A stretch of 64,000 bases of DNA from Pseudofrankia inefficax (lineage in GTDB: Bacteria; Actinomycetota; Actinomycetes; Frankiales; Frankiaceae): assembly GCF_000166135.1 (NCBI RefSeq), contig NC_014666.1, forward strand, positions 6,324,001 to 6,388,000, read 5' to 3'. Positions 10,172 to 18,377 of the stretch are shown one piece after another. The notes beneath the pieces were generated by a model that worked only from the letters and a program-made list of their open reading frames with translations, had not been told where the DNA came from and made no database searches. Made by a program: the position numbers and the translations under genes. The first letter of the stretch is position 1. The number at the start of each line of letters is the position of its first letter.

Positions 10172-11569
10172 ATGCGTGAGAGTCCCTCAGCCCGGCACGG
10201 GCAGGGCGGACGATCGCCAGCCGCGGCGCGCCACGACCCCGCACCCGACGGGTCCGCCTGGCCGGCGCATCCGCCGGACCCGCTGGCGGCCGCCGTGGCT
10301 CGCCGCCAGCGGCCGGGGACCGCGACGCCGAAGGCCACCCGGGTCCGCCACGCGGGCGCCACCCGGCCGGGCCGGGCCAGGTCCCCCCTGGCTCCCGCGC
10401 CCACCGTCCCTGCCGAGCCCAACCTGCCCGCAGCTGTTTGGAGCGCCGCGCCGGCGGCCGAGTCTCGGCCGTCGGCCTGGCGGCGGTGGCGGGCCATCGT
10501 GCTCCCGCTCCTGACCCTGGCCGCCGTGATGGGCGTCGAGCTCAGCACCCGGCAGTGGACCTACATCGGGTACACCGTGCTGGTCCCCATGGTCGGCGCG
10601 AACCTCGCCGGGCCACGGTTGACCTCGATCTTCGCCGGTCTCGCGCTCGCCGCGGGTGGGTTCTCGGTCTGGTGGGAGGACCTCTGGGATCCGTCGCACG
10701 GCGGGGTGCCGGCGCTGACCGCCCGCATGGTCGGAATCCTCGTCGGCGGGGCGATGGCCGTCCTCGCCAGCCGCTACAACACGGGCCGCGAGACGAAGCT
10801 CGCCAACATGACGCAGGTCGCCGAGGCGGCGCAGCGCACGATCCTCTCGGACATGCCCGCGAGCTCGGCCACGGGACTGCGCCTCGCCGTCCGCTATGAG
10901 AGCGCCGCGACCGAGGCGATGGTCGGCGGTGACCTGTACGAGATGGTCGACAGCCCCTGGGGGACGCGGCTGCTGCTCGGCGACGCTCGGGGCAAGGGAC
11001 TGGACGCGGTGCGGCTCGCCAGCCGGGTGCTGGGCTGTTTCCGGGTCGTCGCCCGTGCCAGGCCCGATGTCGGCATCATCGTGGCGGATCTCGACAGCGA
11101 GGTCCGCTCGTCGGCTGGGCTGGACGACTTCGTGACCGCCATCGCCGTCGAGCTCGGCCCGAACCAGCTCACGCTCGTCAACGCCGGCCACCCCGACCCG
11201 GTGCTGTGGCGCGACGGCCACGCCCGGCTGCTCGCCCCGCCGGAACGCCAGCCGCCGCTCGGGCTCGGCGCCGCCGCGGTCGGCGCGCTGACCGTCAGGC
11301 TGCGGCCCGGTGACCGCCTGCTCCTCTACACCGACGGGATCGCCGAGGCGCGCGACCGGGCCGGAGCCTTCTTCCCGCTGCTGACCGCCGCCAGCCAGGA
11401 GCTCGGCCGGGCAGGCTCGCTCGAACAGGCACTGGGGCGACTGGTCCGGACGGTCCAGGACTGGACCGGCCACGGCTTGCACGACGACATGGCCCTGCTG
11501 GCGGTCGAGGTGCCGCCGGACCTGGGCCCATCACACCGAATCGACGCAGGAGGACGGAGGCGACGGTGA
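10172..11569 (+). CDS. Membrane SpoIIE/PP2C-type serine phosphatase
   Basis: 465 residues from ATG 10172. A disordered Pro/Ala-rich N-terminus of about 105 residues is followed by three or four membrane helices (WRAIVLPLLTLAAVMGVEL to GGAMAVLASRY) and a C-terminal SpoIIE domain. Metal-binding and catalytic motifs are intact: GGDLYE, GDARGKG, NAGHPDP, YTDGIAEARD and HDDMALL. These enzymes dephosphorylate anti-anti-sigma-type proteins, tuning alternative sigma factors. The frame is open back to GTG 10028, but GGGGCGAGG just before 10172 favours the inner start. Its stop overlaps the next start, suggesting translational coupling to the LuxE-like and LuxC-like genes, an unexpected partner. Confidence 0.88.
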   Translation: MRESPSARHGQGGRSPAAARHDPAPDGSAWPAHPPDPLAAAVARRQRPGTATPKATRVRHAGATRPGRARSPLAPAPTVPAEPNLPAAVWSAAPAAESRPSAWRRWRAIVLPLLTLAAVMGVELSTRQWTYIGYTVLVPMVGANLAGPRLTSIFAGLALAAGGFSVWWEDLWDPSHGGVPALTARMVGILVGGAMAVLASRYNTGRETKLANMTQVAEAAQRTILSDMPASSATGLRLAVRYESAATEAMVGGDLYEMVDSPWGTRLLLGDARGKGLDAVRLASRVLGCFRVVARARPDVGIIVADLDSEVRSSAGLDDFVTAIAVELGPNQLTLVNAGHPDPVLWRDGHARLLAPPERQPPLGLGAAAVGALTVRLRPGDRLLLYTDGIAEARDRAGAFFPLLTAASQELGRAGSLEQALGRLVRTVQDWTGHGLHDDMALLAVEVPPDLGPSHRIDAGGRRRR

Positions 11570-12699
11570 TGGCACCATCTCTGACCGAGCTGGGGGTGCG
11601 CCTGCCTGAGCCGGTGCTCGACCACCGGCCGGGCGAACCGGTACCGGAGGCCGAGTTCATCGAGGCCGCGATGCGCTGGCACTTCGACCCGGCCACCGGC
11701 TCGCCGTTCTGGCTGCGGGTGGCCGACCAGCTGGGCTTCGACCCGCGGCGCGACGTGCACAGCGTCGCCGACCTGGCGAAGTTCCCCAACCTGGTCGACC
11801 TGCTGCGCGAGATCCCGGCCCATGACCTCATCCCCCGCGGCTACGGCCCGGACCCGGGGATCACCGGGGTGTACGACAGCGGCGGCACGACCGGGCCGCC
11901 CAAGCGGGTCGTCTTCCTCGACGACTGGATGGACTGGCTGAACGACTACCTCACGGCCGACATGACCGCCCGCGGCTACCCCACCGGCGTCGACTGGCTG
12001 GCGGTGACGCCGAGCGGCCCGCACATGTTCGGCGCCTTCCTCGAACGGGCCGTTCGCCGGGTCGGACGGATGAGGTTCACCATCGACCTTGACCCCCGCT
12101 GGGTGAAGCGGTCCATCGCCGAGGGCCGGCCCGACGAGGCCGACCGCTACGCCGAGCACCTCGTCGACCAGGCCACGCATGTGCTCACGGCGCAGGACAT
12201 CCGGATCATGGTCATCACACCCCCGCTGCTGGAGCGACTGGCCCGCCGCGAGGACCTGGTGGAGCTCGTCAACGCCAAGGTGCGGATCATCGAATGGGGC
12301 GGCGCGCACCTCGACGCGGACAGCCGCTACCTGTACATGACCGAGATCTTCCCCGAGGTCGCGCTCTACGGCCGCTACGGCAGCACGATGATCCTCGGCG
12401 CCGCCGTCGAGCGCCTCGGGATCACGGCGCAGGACCGGTGCGTGTTCGACCCGCCGTCGCCCTACATCACCTTCTCGGTGGTCGACCCGGACACCGGCCG
12501 GCCGGTCGAGTACGGCGCCCGCGGGCAGGTCGTGATGAACCACGTCAGCCGGTCCGCGCTGCTGCCGAACAACCTGGAGCGTGACGAGGCCACCCGCGTC
12601 GAGCCGGTGCCGGGGTCCATCCAGATCGGCGACTCGGTCGCCGACGTCGCGCCGCTGCGGGAGTTCGGCGGCGGGACCGTCATCGAGGGGGTGTACTGA
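11566..12699 (+). CDS. LuxE-like acyl-activating (AMP-forming) ligase
   Basis: 377 residues. Near residue 103 the phosphate-binding motif YDSGGTTGPPKR is visible, and later RIIEWGGAHLD, YGRYGST and GDSVADVAPL resemble the adenylate-forming core of the LuxE/PaaK branch. The protein is about 370 residues and lacks the C-terminal lid of full acyl-CoA synthetases, as in LuxE acyl-protein synthetase and the related phenazine-cluster ligases. It probably adenylates a carboxylic acid and hands the acyl group on. GTG 11566 overlaps the phosphatase stop; ATG 11569 is an alternative, and AGGAGG and GGAGG sites lie just upstream. The next gene, overlapping by one base, is the likely acyl reductase. Confidence 0.75.
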   Translation: MMAPSLTELGVRLPEPVLDHRPGEPVPEAEFIEAAMRWHFDPATGSPFWLRVADQLGFDPRRDVHSVADLAKFPNLVDLLREIPAHDLIPRGYGPDPGITGVYDSGGTTGPPKRVVFLDDWMDWLNDYLTADMTARGYPTGVDWLAVTPSGPHMFGAFLERAVRRVGRMRFTIDLDPRWVKRSIAEGRPDEADRYAEHLVDQATHVLTAQDIRIMVITPPLLERLARREDLVELVNAKVRIIEWGGAHLDADSRYLYMTEIFPEVALYGRYGSTMILGAAVERLGITAQDRCVFDPPSPYITFSVVDPDTGRPVEYGARGQVVMNHVSRSALLPNNLERDEATRVEPVPGSIQIGDSVADVAPLREFGGGTVIEGVY

Positions 12700-14075
12700 T
12701 GACCGCCGCCGGCCTGTTCCAGCTGGACGCGCTCGGTCCGAACGGGCCCTTCCGGTCGAGGGAGCCACTGACGATCAACGACGTGGCCGGGGCGCCGGTC
12801 GCCGAGCTGAGTCTGGTGCCCAGGGTGTTCGTCCACCGGGCCATGGCCGCCCTGCGCCGGGCGCCGACGATGCCGTACGAGGAGCGGCTGGCGGCGCTCA
12901 CCCGCGCGGGCGAGGCGTTCGAGCGGGGAACGCCGGCCGGGCTCCCGACCGAGGACTACGCGCGGCTGGTCAGCCGGATCTGCGGGATGCCGATCGCCGT
13001 GGTGCGCGAGGCCGCGAAGCAGATCGCGCGCAGCCTCGCCGGAGCCGGCCCGGACGCGGGCTGCGCCCGGCCGACGGCCGCCGTCGAGAGCTGGCGGGAC
13101 CCGGCGACCAGGTACGGGCGGGCCGTCTGGACCCGGCGCGGGGACGTGTTCGGGGTCCACGCCGCCGGCAACCACCCCGCCGTGCACGCGCTGTGGCCGG
13201 AGGCGCTGGCCCTCGGCTACCGGGTCGCCGTCCGGCCGTCGCGCCGCGAGCCGCTGACCCCGTTCCGCCTGGTCAGCGCGCTGCGCGACGCTGGCTTCGG
13301 CGCCGACCAGGTGGTGCTGCTGCCGACCGACCACACCGTGGCCGACGACATTCTGCGCGAGGCCGACCTGTCGATGGCGTACGGCGGGGACGACGTGGTC
13401 CGCAAGTACGCCGCCGACAGCTCGGTCCTGCCACAGGGCCCGGGCCGTTCGAAGATCCTCGTCTCCGGCGGCGACTGGCGCCCGCACCTCGGCATGATCG
13501 CCGACTCGGTCGCGGCCGGGGGCGGCACGGCGTGCGTGAACGCGACCGCGGTCTTCGTCGACGGCGACCCGACGCCCCTGGCAGAAGCCCTCGCCGAACG
13601 GCTCGGGGAGCTGCCGTCCCTGCCCTCGACGGACGAGCGGGCGGTGCTGCCCATCCAGCCGATAGCCCAGGCCCGGGCGATCGAGAGGTACCTGCTCGAC
13701 CACGCGGGCGACGCCACCCCCCGTCTCGGTGGAACGGGGATCGTCGACCCGCTGCCCGACGGTGGCGCCGCGCTGCGGCCGGCCGTCTTCCAGGTCGACC
13801 GCTCCGACGCCCCGCAGACCGGCATCGAGCTGGGTTTCCCGTGCGTCTGGGTGGCCCCGTGGTCGGCGTCCGACGGGGTCGGGCCGCTGCGCGACAGCCT
13901 GGTGCTCACCGCGCTCACCGACGACGCCGAGCTGGTCGACCGCCTGGTGGACGACCCGACGATCAGCAACGTCTACCTCGGGGACACCCCGACCTACTGG
14001 ATGCGCCCCGACGTCCCGCACGACGCCTACCTCGGCGAGTTCCTCATGCGCACGAAGGCCGTCGCCCGCCCCTGA
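12699..14075 (+). CDS. LuxC-like acyl reductase, aldehyde dehydrogenase fold
   Basis: 458 residues of the aldehyde dehydrogenase superfamily. GVHAAGNHPAVHALWPEALALG matches the cofactor-side loop, and the predicted catalytic Cys is C279 in AGGGTACVNA. The size and pairing with a LuxE-like ligase match the LuxC acyl-CoA reductase arrangement, in which an activated acid is reduced with NADPH to the aldehyde. The start ATG shares its A with the TGA of the preceding gene, so translation is coupled. No luciferase subunit is adjacent, so light production is not implied; a role in making a fatty or aromatic aldehyde intermediate is the better reading. Confidence 0.75.
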   Translation: MTAAGLFQLDALGPNGPFRSREPLTINDVAGAPVAELSLVPRVFVHRAMAALRRAPTMPYEERLAALTRAGEAFERGTPAGLPTEDYARLVSRICGMPIAVVREAAKQIARSLAGAGPDAGCARPTAAVESWRDPATRYGRAVWTRRGDVFGVHAAGNHPAVHALWPEALALGYRVAVRPSRREPLTPFRLVSALRDAGFGADQVVLLPTDHTVADDILREADLSMAYGGDDVVRKYAADSSVLPQGPGRSKILVSGGDWRPHLGMIADSVAAGGGTACVNATAVFVDGDPTPLAEALAERLGELPSLPSTDERAVLPIQPIAQARAIERYLLDHAGDATPRLGGTGIVDPLPDGGAALRPAVFQVDRSDAPQTGIELGFPCVWVAPWSASDGVGPLRDSLVLTALTDDAELVDRLVDDPTISNVYLGDTPTYWMRPDVPHDAYLGEFLMRTKAVARP

Positions 14076-14116
14076 CGGCCCGCCGGGGCCGCCCGTCCGC
14101 GCCGGCCCTTCCGTCA

Positions 14117-14191
14117 TGATCGCCGTCTGCGCCCTCGACTGGTCGTGAGCTGGCTCAGCCAGCAACCACTTGAAGGCGAAAACACCGATCA
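14117..14191. repeat. 75-bp palindromic dispersed repeat, copy A
   Basis: The element starts TGATCGCCGT and ends CCGATCA. Its outer 29-base arms are complementary at 21 positions, so the transcript could fold as a long hairpin. A second element of exactly 75 bp with the same ends, the same preceding CCGTCA and TGGTCGTG at the same offset lies at 35899-35973. It falls in the gap after the LuxC-like gene. Confidence 0.75.
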
Positions 14192-14341
14192 CTCAGCCTC
14201 CGACACAGCCGAGCCTCGCACCCGCCGAGCTGGGGCGCGCCGACGCCGGTCAGGCCCGGACAGCGTCCGGCCGCCGGAGCGGGGCTGGACTGGCCCGTCA
14301 TCCTGTGGCCAACCCGCAGGCGGCTTCCCGCGGGCTGCGGC

Positions 14342-15820
14342 TCAGTCGCCCTCATAGAGGCGGCCCAGGTCGACCAGGACGACGCTCGGGTCGCTGGCGG
14401 CTCCGGCGCGCAGTTCGTCCGTGAATCCGACCGCGGAGAACAGCAGCAAGCGGGTGTTGGACACGTCGAGGTTGTTGGTCCGCTCGACCAGGTGCGTGCC
14501 TCGGCGCAGCCGGTCCAGGTGTTCAAGACCGAGCTGGACGCCCCACTTCGCCTCGCCGAGGGCGACCAGCCGGCGGCGCTGGCCGTCGGCCGGCCCAAGC
14601 GCCACCACGTCGAACTGCATCAACGCCCGCTGGTCGTGATCGTGAATTGCACCATGTCCGACTTCGCCGAGATCGTCAGTACCCAGGGTCTCCGCGGAGG
14701 CGTACCCCGAGGTCCAGGTTCGGCAGATCTCCTCGAAGTTGGGGCCGAGGACCTGGGAGGCGAACGTCGCCCGGCGTCCCGACCAGGTCCGTGCCGCCTG
14801 TCCCCGAGCCTCCAGCTGGCCGAACACAGGGCGCACGACGGCGTGGTAGAACGCGATCAGCGGCTCCGCGATGCGCCAGACCGGCCGCCGGTCACGCAGC
14901 AGGTCGTCGGCCTTGATCAGGAAGCCGGCGTCCGCCAGCACCGTGAGCGGGTGGCCGAGTTCGTCCGCGCCGCGGCCGACTGCGTTCGAGATCGCTCCCC
15001 GGGTGACCGCACCGGTGGCCACGGCTGCCAGCACCGAGCTGTACAGCCCCGGGTCGCGCAGGTCCGGCTCCTCCGCGAGCAGGTAGCGGGCCTCGCGGAA
15101 CAGGGGCGAGTTGCGGTTGAGAACAGTACGGACGACCCAGGCGTCGAAGTCGTCGACACCACGCGGGGCGTCCCGGCGCGCGAAGTCACGGTAGGCCGGC
15201 GTCCCGCCCACGACCGCGTGCAGCCGTGCCGCGAGCAGCGGGTCCTCGATTTCCCAGAACTCTCGGGCCAGGCGGAAGTCCAGCGATGGAACGACGAGTT
15301 CGAGCGCCGCCCGGCCGCGCAGAGGCGCCGATCCGGCCAGGAGCCGGCCCATGACACTCAGCGCGGAGCCGCAGAGAATCAGGCGGGTTCGTGACGCGGT
15401 TCGCTCGGCGCGGCGTGGACCGAGTGCCGCCTGCACGGCCGACGGCAACTCGGGCACGGCCTTCATGAGGTACGGGAACTCGTCGATGACGACAGTCGTG
15501 GGCGCTCCGGAGCCCAAGCCAAGCACGGCGTCGATCGCGTCCGGCCACGAACTGAAAGCCAGCGGAGCGGCGGCGCCGGTGTGGGCTGCGAAACGCTCGC
15601 CGAACAGCCGCAGCGACTCGGCCGCGGTTCCCTCCAGAGCCTGGTGGTAGAGACCGCCGGTCTGCTCACAGGCAGCCTCCAGCAGGAAGGACTTCCCCTG
15701 CCTGCGACGCCCGGTGACGACTCCCAGCGTGGCTCCGGGAGTGGAGTCCTCGCAGAAGCCCTCGAGCGCCGCCCACTCCTCGTCCCGGTCGAACATGTCC
15801 GCAGGACGTTCCATGCCCAC
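14342..15820 (-). CDS. AAA ATPase of the archaeal-type ATPase_2/DUF234 family
   Basis: 492 residues. N-terminal P-loop ATPase with Walker A GRRRQGKS near residue 36 and Walker B TTVVIDEFPYL near residue 110, followed by a sensor-like LILCGSALSVMGRLL. The C-terminal part, with a winged-helix-like stretch and a VVALG...LVALGEAKWG segment, matches the DUF234 region, which resembles a PD-(D/E)xK nuclease fold. The biological role of this family is poorly known. GTG 15820 is the longest start; ATG 15814 is as likely. Immediately upstream is a 43-bp palindrome, suggesting autoregulation. The gene stands alone between a repeat and a hydrolase. Confidence 0.85.
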   Translation of the reverse strand: MGMERPADMFDRDEEWAALEGFCEDSTPGATLGVVTGRRRQGKSFLLEAACEQTGGLYHQALEGTAAESLRLFGERFAAHTGAAAPLAFSSWPDAIDAVLGLGSGAPTTVVIDEFPYLMKAVPELPSAVQAALGPRRAERTASRTRLILCGSALSVMGRLLAGSAPLRGRAALELVVPSLDFRLAREFWEIEDPLLAARLHAVVGGTPAYRDFARRDAPRGVDDFDAWVVRTVLNRNSPLFREARYLLAEEPDLRDPGLYSSVLAAVATGAVTRGAISNAVGRGADELGHPLTVLADAGFLIKADDLLRDRRPVWRIAEPLIAFYHAVVRPVFGQLEARGQAARTWSGRRATFASQVLGPNFEEICRTWTSGYASAETLGTDDLGEVGHGAIHDHDQRALMQFDVVALGPADGQRRRLVALGEAKWGVQLGLEHLDRLRRGTHLVERTNNLDVSNTRLLLFSAVGFTDELRAGAASDPSVVLVDLGRLYEGD

Positions 15821-15825
15821 CGCCA

Positions 15826-15868
15826 GCCTAGTGGAACTGTACTTACAGTAAGTGTACTTCCACTAGGC
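15826..15868. promoter_or_regulatory. 43-bp imperfect palindrome at the ATPase promoter
   Basis: The outer arms GCCTAGTGGAA (15826-15836) and TTCCACTAGGC (15858-15868) are perfectly complementary, and so is the core ACTTAC-A-GTAAGT centred on 15847. It starts five bases upstream of the ATPase GTG codon, so it must overlap the promoter or a leaderless transcript start. It is AT-richer than its surroundings and looks like a dimeric regulator operator. Confidence 0.65.
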
Positions 15869-15935
15869 AACCCCTGGTGGGAGGCATGATCCGCGGTCTC
15901 AGGCAGGGCGGGCGGGGATGAACCGGGGGTCGGTA

Positions 15936-16817
15936 TCAGCCCAGGGGCGTGCCGTGGAAGTCGACGATGGCCTGGGCTATCGGGACGAGGTCCTCTTCGA
16001 GGGCGAAGTGGCTGGTGTCGAAGAAGCGCAGCTCGGAGTCGGTGACCGCCTGGTGGATCGCCTCGGCGCCGGCCGGGACGAAGAACTGGTCGTTCCTGCC
16101 CCAGGCGATCAGGGTCCTGGGCTGGCGCTCCCGCAGGAAGGCCTGCCAGGCCGGATACAGCGCGATGTTCGTCGGGTAGTCCGTGATCAGCGCGCGCTGG
16201 ATCCGCTGGGAGTCCGGGTGCGTCAGCGCGTAGGCGTCGAGGTTCCAGGCGTCGGGGCTCAGCAGTTCCGGGTCGCGGGCCCCGGCCTGGTAGAGGAACT
16301 TCGCGAACTCGACGGTCACGGTCTTGTCGGCCATGGATTCCTGACCAGCCTGATCCTCGTCGCCGGGCGCGGCGGCCTGCTGGGGTGGGAACCCTTCCAG
16401 GAACAGGTTGGCGTTCTGGACCACCAGCCCGGCGACCCAGTCCGGATGCCTCACCGCGAGTCGGAAGCCGACCGGGCCGCCGAAGTCCTGCATGTAGAAG
16501 ACGAACCGGTCGAGGCCGACCTTCTCGACCCACTGCTCCATGACGTCAGCCAGGTTGGCGAATGTGGGTACCCACTTGTCCTCGGCGGGGAACTCGCTGT
16601 TGCCGCTTCCCGGATAGTCGGGAGCGAGCACGTGGAAATGCGGGGCGAGCAGCGGGATCAGGTTGCGGTACATCGACGACGAGGAGGGGAACCCGTGGAG
16701 CAGCACTATCGCGGGCCGGCCCGGGTCGCCCGCCTCACGGTAGAAGACACGAATGCCCCCGACGTCGACCGTGCGATGGAGGACGGGCGGGGCTGAGGCG
16801 ACGACTTTATCGGTCAA
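15936..16817 (-). CDS. Alpha/beta hydrolase, haloalkane dehalogenase / epoxide hydrolase type
   Basis: 293 residues with the alpha/beta-hydrolase order: oxyanion motif LLHGFPSSS, nucleophile Asp111 in YMQDFGGP, acid Asp243 in WGRNDQFFV and base His270 in DTSHFALEED. An Asp rather than Ser nucleophile points to haloalkane dehalogenases, epoxide hydrolases or fluoroacetate dehalogenase relatives. The start codon is TTG at 16817, supported by AAAGGAG six bases upstream; this is an unusual start. It follows a small cupin gene in the same direction and the two lie opposite an AraC regulator, which is the likely controller. The substrate is not known. Confidence 0.87.
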   Translation of the reverse strand: MTDKVVASAPPVLHRTVDVGGIRVFYREAGDPGRPAIVLLHGFPSSSSMYRNLIPLLAPHFHVLAPDYPGSGNSEFPAEDKWVPTFANLADVMEQWVEKVGLDRFVFYMQDFGGPVGFRLAVRHPDWVAGLVVQNANLFLEGFPPQQAAAPGDEDQAGQESMADKTVTVEFAKFLYQAGARDPELLSPDAWNLDAYALTHPDSQRIQRALITDYPTNIALYPAWQAFLRERQPRTLIAWGRNDQFFVPAGAEAIHQAVTDSELRFFDTSHFALEEDLVPIAQAIVDFHGTPLG

Positions 16818-16883
16818 GGGAGGCTCCTTTGCCGGGGAAGTACCGGCGGAAACGCACGGACGGTGCGTCCGTCGCGGACTGGC

Positions 16884-17228
16884 TCATGACGCGTGCTGGA
16901 GCCTGAGAAAGCGCGCTCCCGCGGTGCCGGTCATGATGGAGTACGAAGACCGGGCCGCGAGGAAGACGAGCGTGCCGGGAACGACACTCTGATCGAGCAC
17001 CCGCATCTCGCCTTCCAGCATGAAGAAGAACTCGCTCTCCGGGTGGCTGTGCTCACGCTCGTGATGCCCGGGTTCGTACTCGACCAGCATCGCGAGCGGC
17101 ACGATCGGAGATCCGGTCTGGAAGCGCTTGAAACGCACTCCTGGCTCACCCTCTGCCGACTTTCCCCGCCAGGCGTCGGGAACCTCTTCCCAACCGAGCT
17201 CATTGGTGTCGGTGAACGTTGCGGCCAT
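16884..17228 (-). CDS. Small cupin-domain protein
   Basis: 114 residues forming one cupin beta-barrel. The first metal motif is visible as PGHHEREHSHPESEFFFMLEGE, with His and Glu ligands; the second motif, near VPGTLVFLAA, is weak because it lacks the usual His. AAAGGA lies five bases before ATG 17228. It precedes the hydrolase gene by 66 bases and is probably co-transcribed with it. It may be a binding protein or a small dioxygenase-like enzyme. Confidence 0.85.
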   Translation of the reverse strand: MAATFTDTNELGWEEVPDAWRGKSAEGEPGVRFKRFQTGSPIVPLAMLVEYEPGHHEREHSHPESEFFFMLEGEMRVLDQSVVPGTLVFLAARSSYSIMTGTAGARFLRLQHAS

Positions 17229-17469
17229 GGCAGTCCTTTACCGTGCGGAAGGCTTCGTCCGTCCACAGTGTGTGAGTCGCGGCCGCCTCCCGTCGCCGCG
17301 CTGGCGGCCAGAGATTCGACTCCGCCGGCCAGGCCGCGTCACGGACCAGAGTCGACCGCTCCCGGCCCGCCACGGCCCTGCACCGTCCCGACCCCGCTGC
17401 CGGCAGGACCCTCCGCACCGGCCTTCTGCTGGCAGGACGCTGGTGTACGTGTGTCCTAGAGTTCCGGAC

Positions 17470-18300
17470 GTGACCGCCTTCGCGCCGCCAACCGCCGTGC
17501 ACCAGATCGACATGCGACGGGGTTCGGACGTCCGGGCCGGCGTCTACCGGTTCGACATCGGCGAGGACGTCGTCACGGGCTGGCACACTCATCACTTCCA
17601 CGAGGTCGAGTACGCGATCGAGGGTGTCGCGGAAGTCGAGACCGAGTCCGCGCGATTCCTGCTGCCGCCGCAGCAGGCCATGTGGATACCCGCGGGCGTG
17701 GCTCATTGCCCCACCCTGACGAGGGTCAAGACCGTGGCGGTCTTCTTCGACCCATCCATGGTGCCCGGGACCCACGACCGGGCCAGAACCCTGGCCGCCG
17801 CCCCCGTCATTCGCGAGATGATGATCTATGGCGAACGCTGGCCGATCAACCGGCCTTCCGGTGACGCGACGGCGGACGCCTACTTCGAGGTGCTGGCCAC
17901 TCTCGTCTTCGACTGGCTCGACCACGAGATTCCGCTCAGCCTGCCCACCACGACCGACCCCGTCGTCAGTGCGGCCATGGACTACACGAATGCCCATCTG
18001 GACCAGGTGGAGCTCTTCGACGTCTGCCGCGCCATCGGGGTATCAGACCGGTCGCTGAGGCGGGCCTTCTCGGCCGTCACCGGAATGGCCTGGCGCGACT
18101 ATCTCCTGCAGAGCAGGCTCATGCGGGCGATGGCCATCCTGGCCGAGCCGGGCCCGACCATCCTGGAAACCGCCACCAGGGTCGGCTTCGGAAGCGTCAG
18201 CGCGTTCACCCGGGCGTTCCGGCGGCACACGGGCGAAACCCCGACGTCCTACCGGCGCCGGGTGCTGGCGGGCCGAGAGCGTTCGACGGTCTCGCGTTGA
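17470..18300 (+). CDS. AraC-family regulator with N-terminal cupin
   Basis: 276 residues from GTG 17470. The N-terminal AraC-type cupin contains GWHTHHFHEVEYAIEG and PAGVAHCPTL, which sense a small ligand. The C-terminal part from about residue 175 holds two helix-turn-helices: VELFDVCRAIGVSDRSLRRAFS and ILETATRVGFGSVSAFTRAF, ending in GETPTSYRRR. The open frame extends further upstream, but the cupin homology starts only here; ATG 17512 is a shorter option. It is divergent from the cupin/hydrolase pair and is their likely regulator. Confidence 0.9.
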   Translation: MTAFAPPTAVHQIDMRRGSDVRAGVYRFDIGEDVVTGWHTHHFHEVEYAIEGVAEVETESARFLLPPQQAMWIPAGVAHCPTLTRVKTVAVFFDPSMVPGTHDRARTLAAAPVIREMMIYGERWPINRPSGDATADAYFEVLATLVFDWLDHEIPLSLPTTTDPVVSAAMDYTNAHLDQVELFDVCRAIGVSDRSLRRAFSAVTGMAWRDYLLQSRLMRAMAILAEPGPTILETATRVGFGSVSAFTRAFRRHTGETPTSYRRRVLAGRERSTVSR

Positions 18301-18313
18301 CCGGGAACACGAG

Positions 18314-18343
18314 TCCGGCCGCCGGGTGAGCCCGGCGGCCGGA
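18314..18343. terminator. Perfect 13-bp stem hairpin between AraC gene and glyA
   Basis: Arms 18314-18326 and 18331-18343 pair perfectly with a TGAG loop. The hairpin lies between two convergent stop codons and probably terminates both transcripts. Confidence 0.8.
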
Positions 18344-18377
18344 TCGGTGTGAGGCAGGGCTACCGCCCCGCGGTGGG

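Noticed and set aside
11566-14075. Bioluminescence genes
   Set aside because: LuxE-like and LuxC-like genes occur without luxA, luxB or luxD; acyl reduction has other uses.
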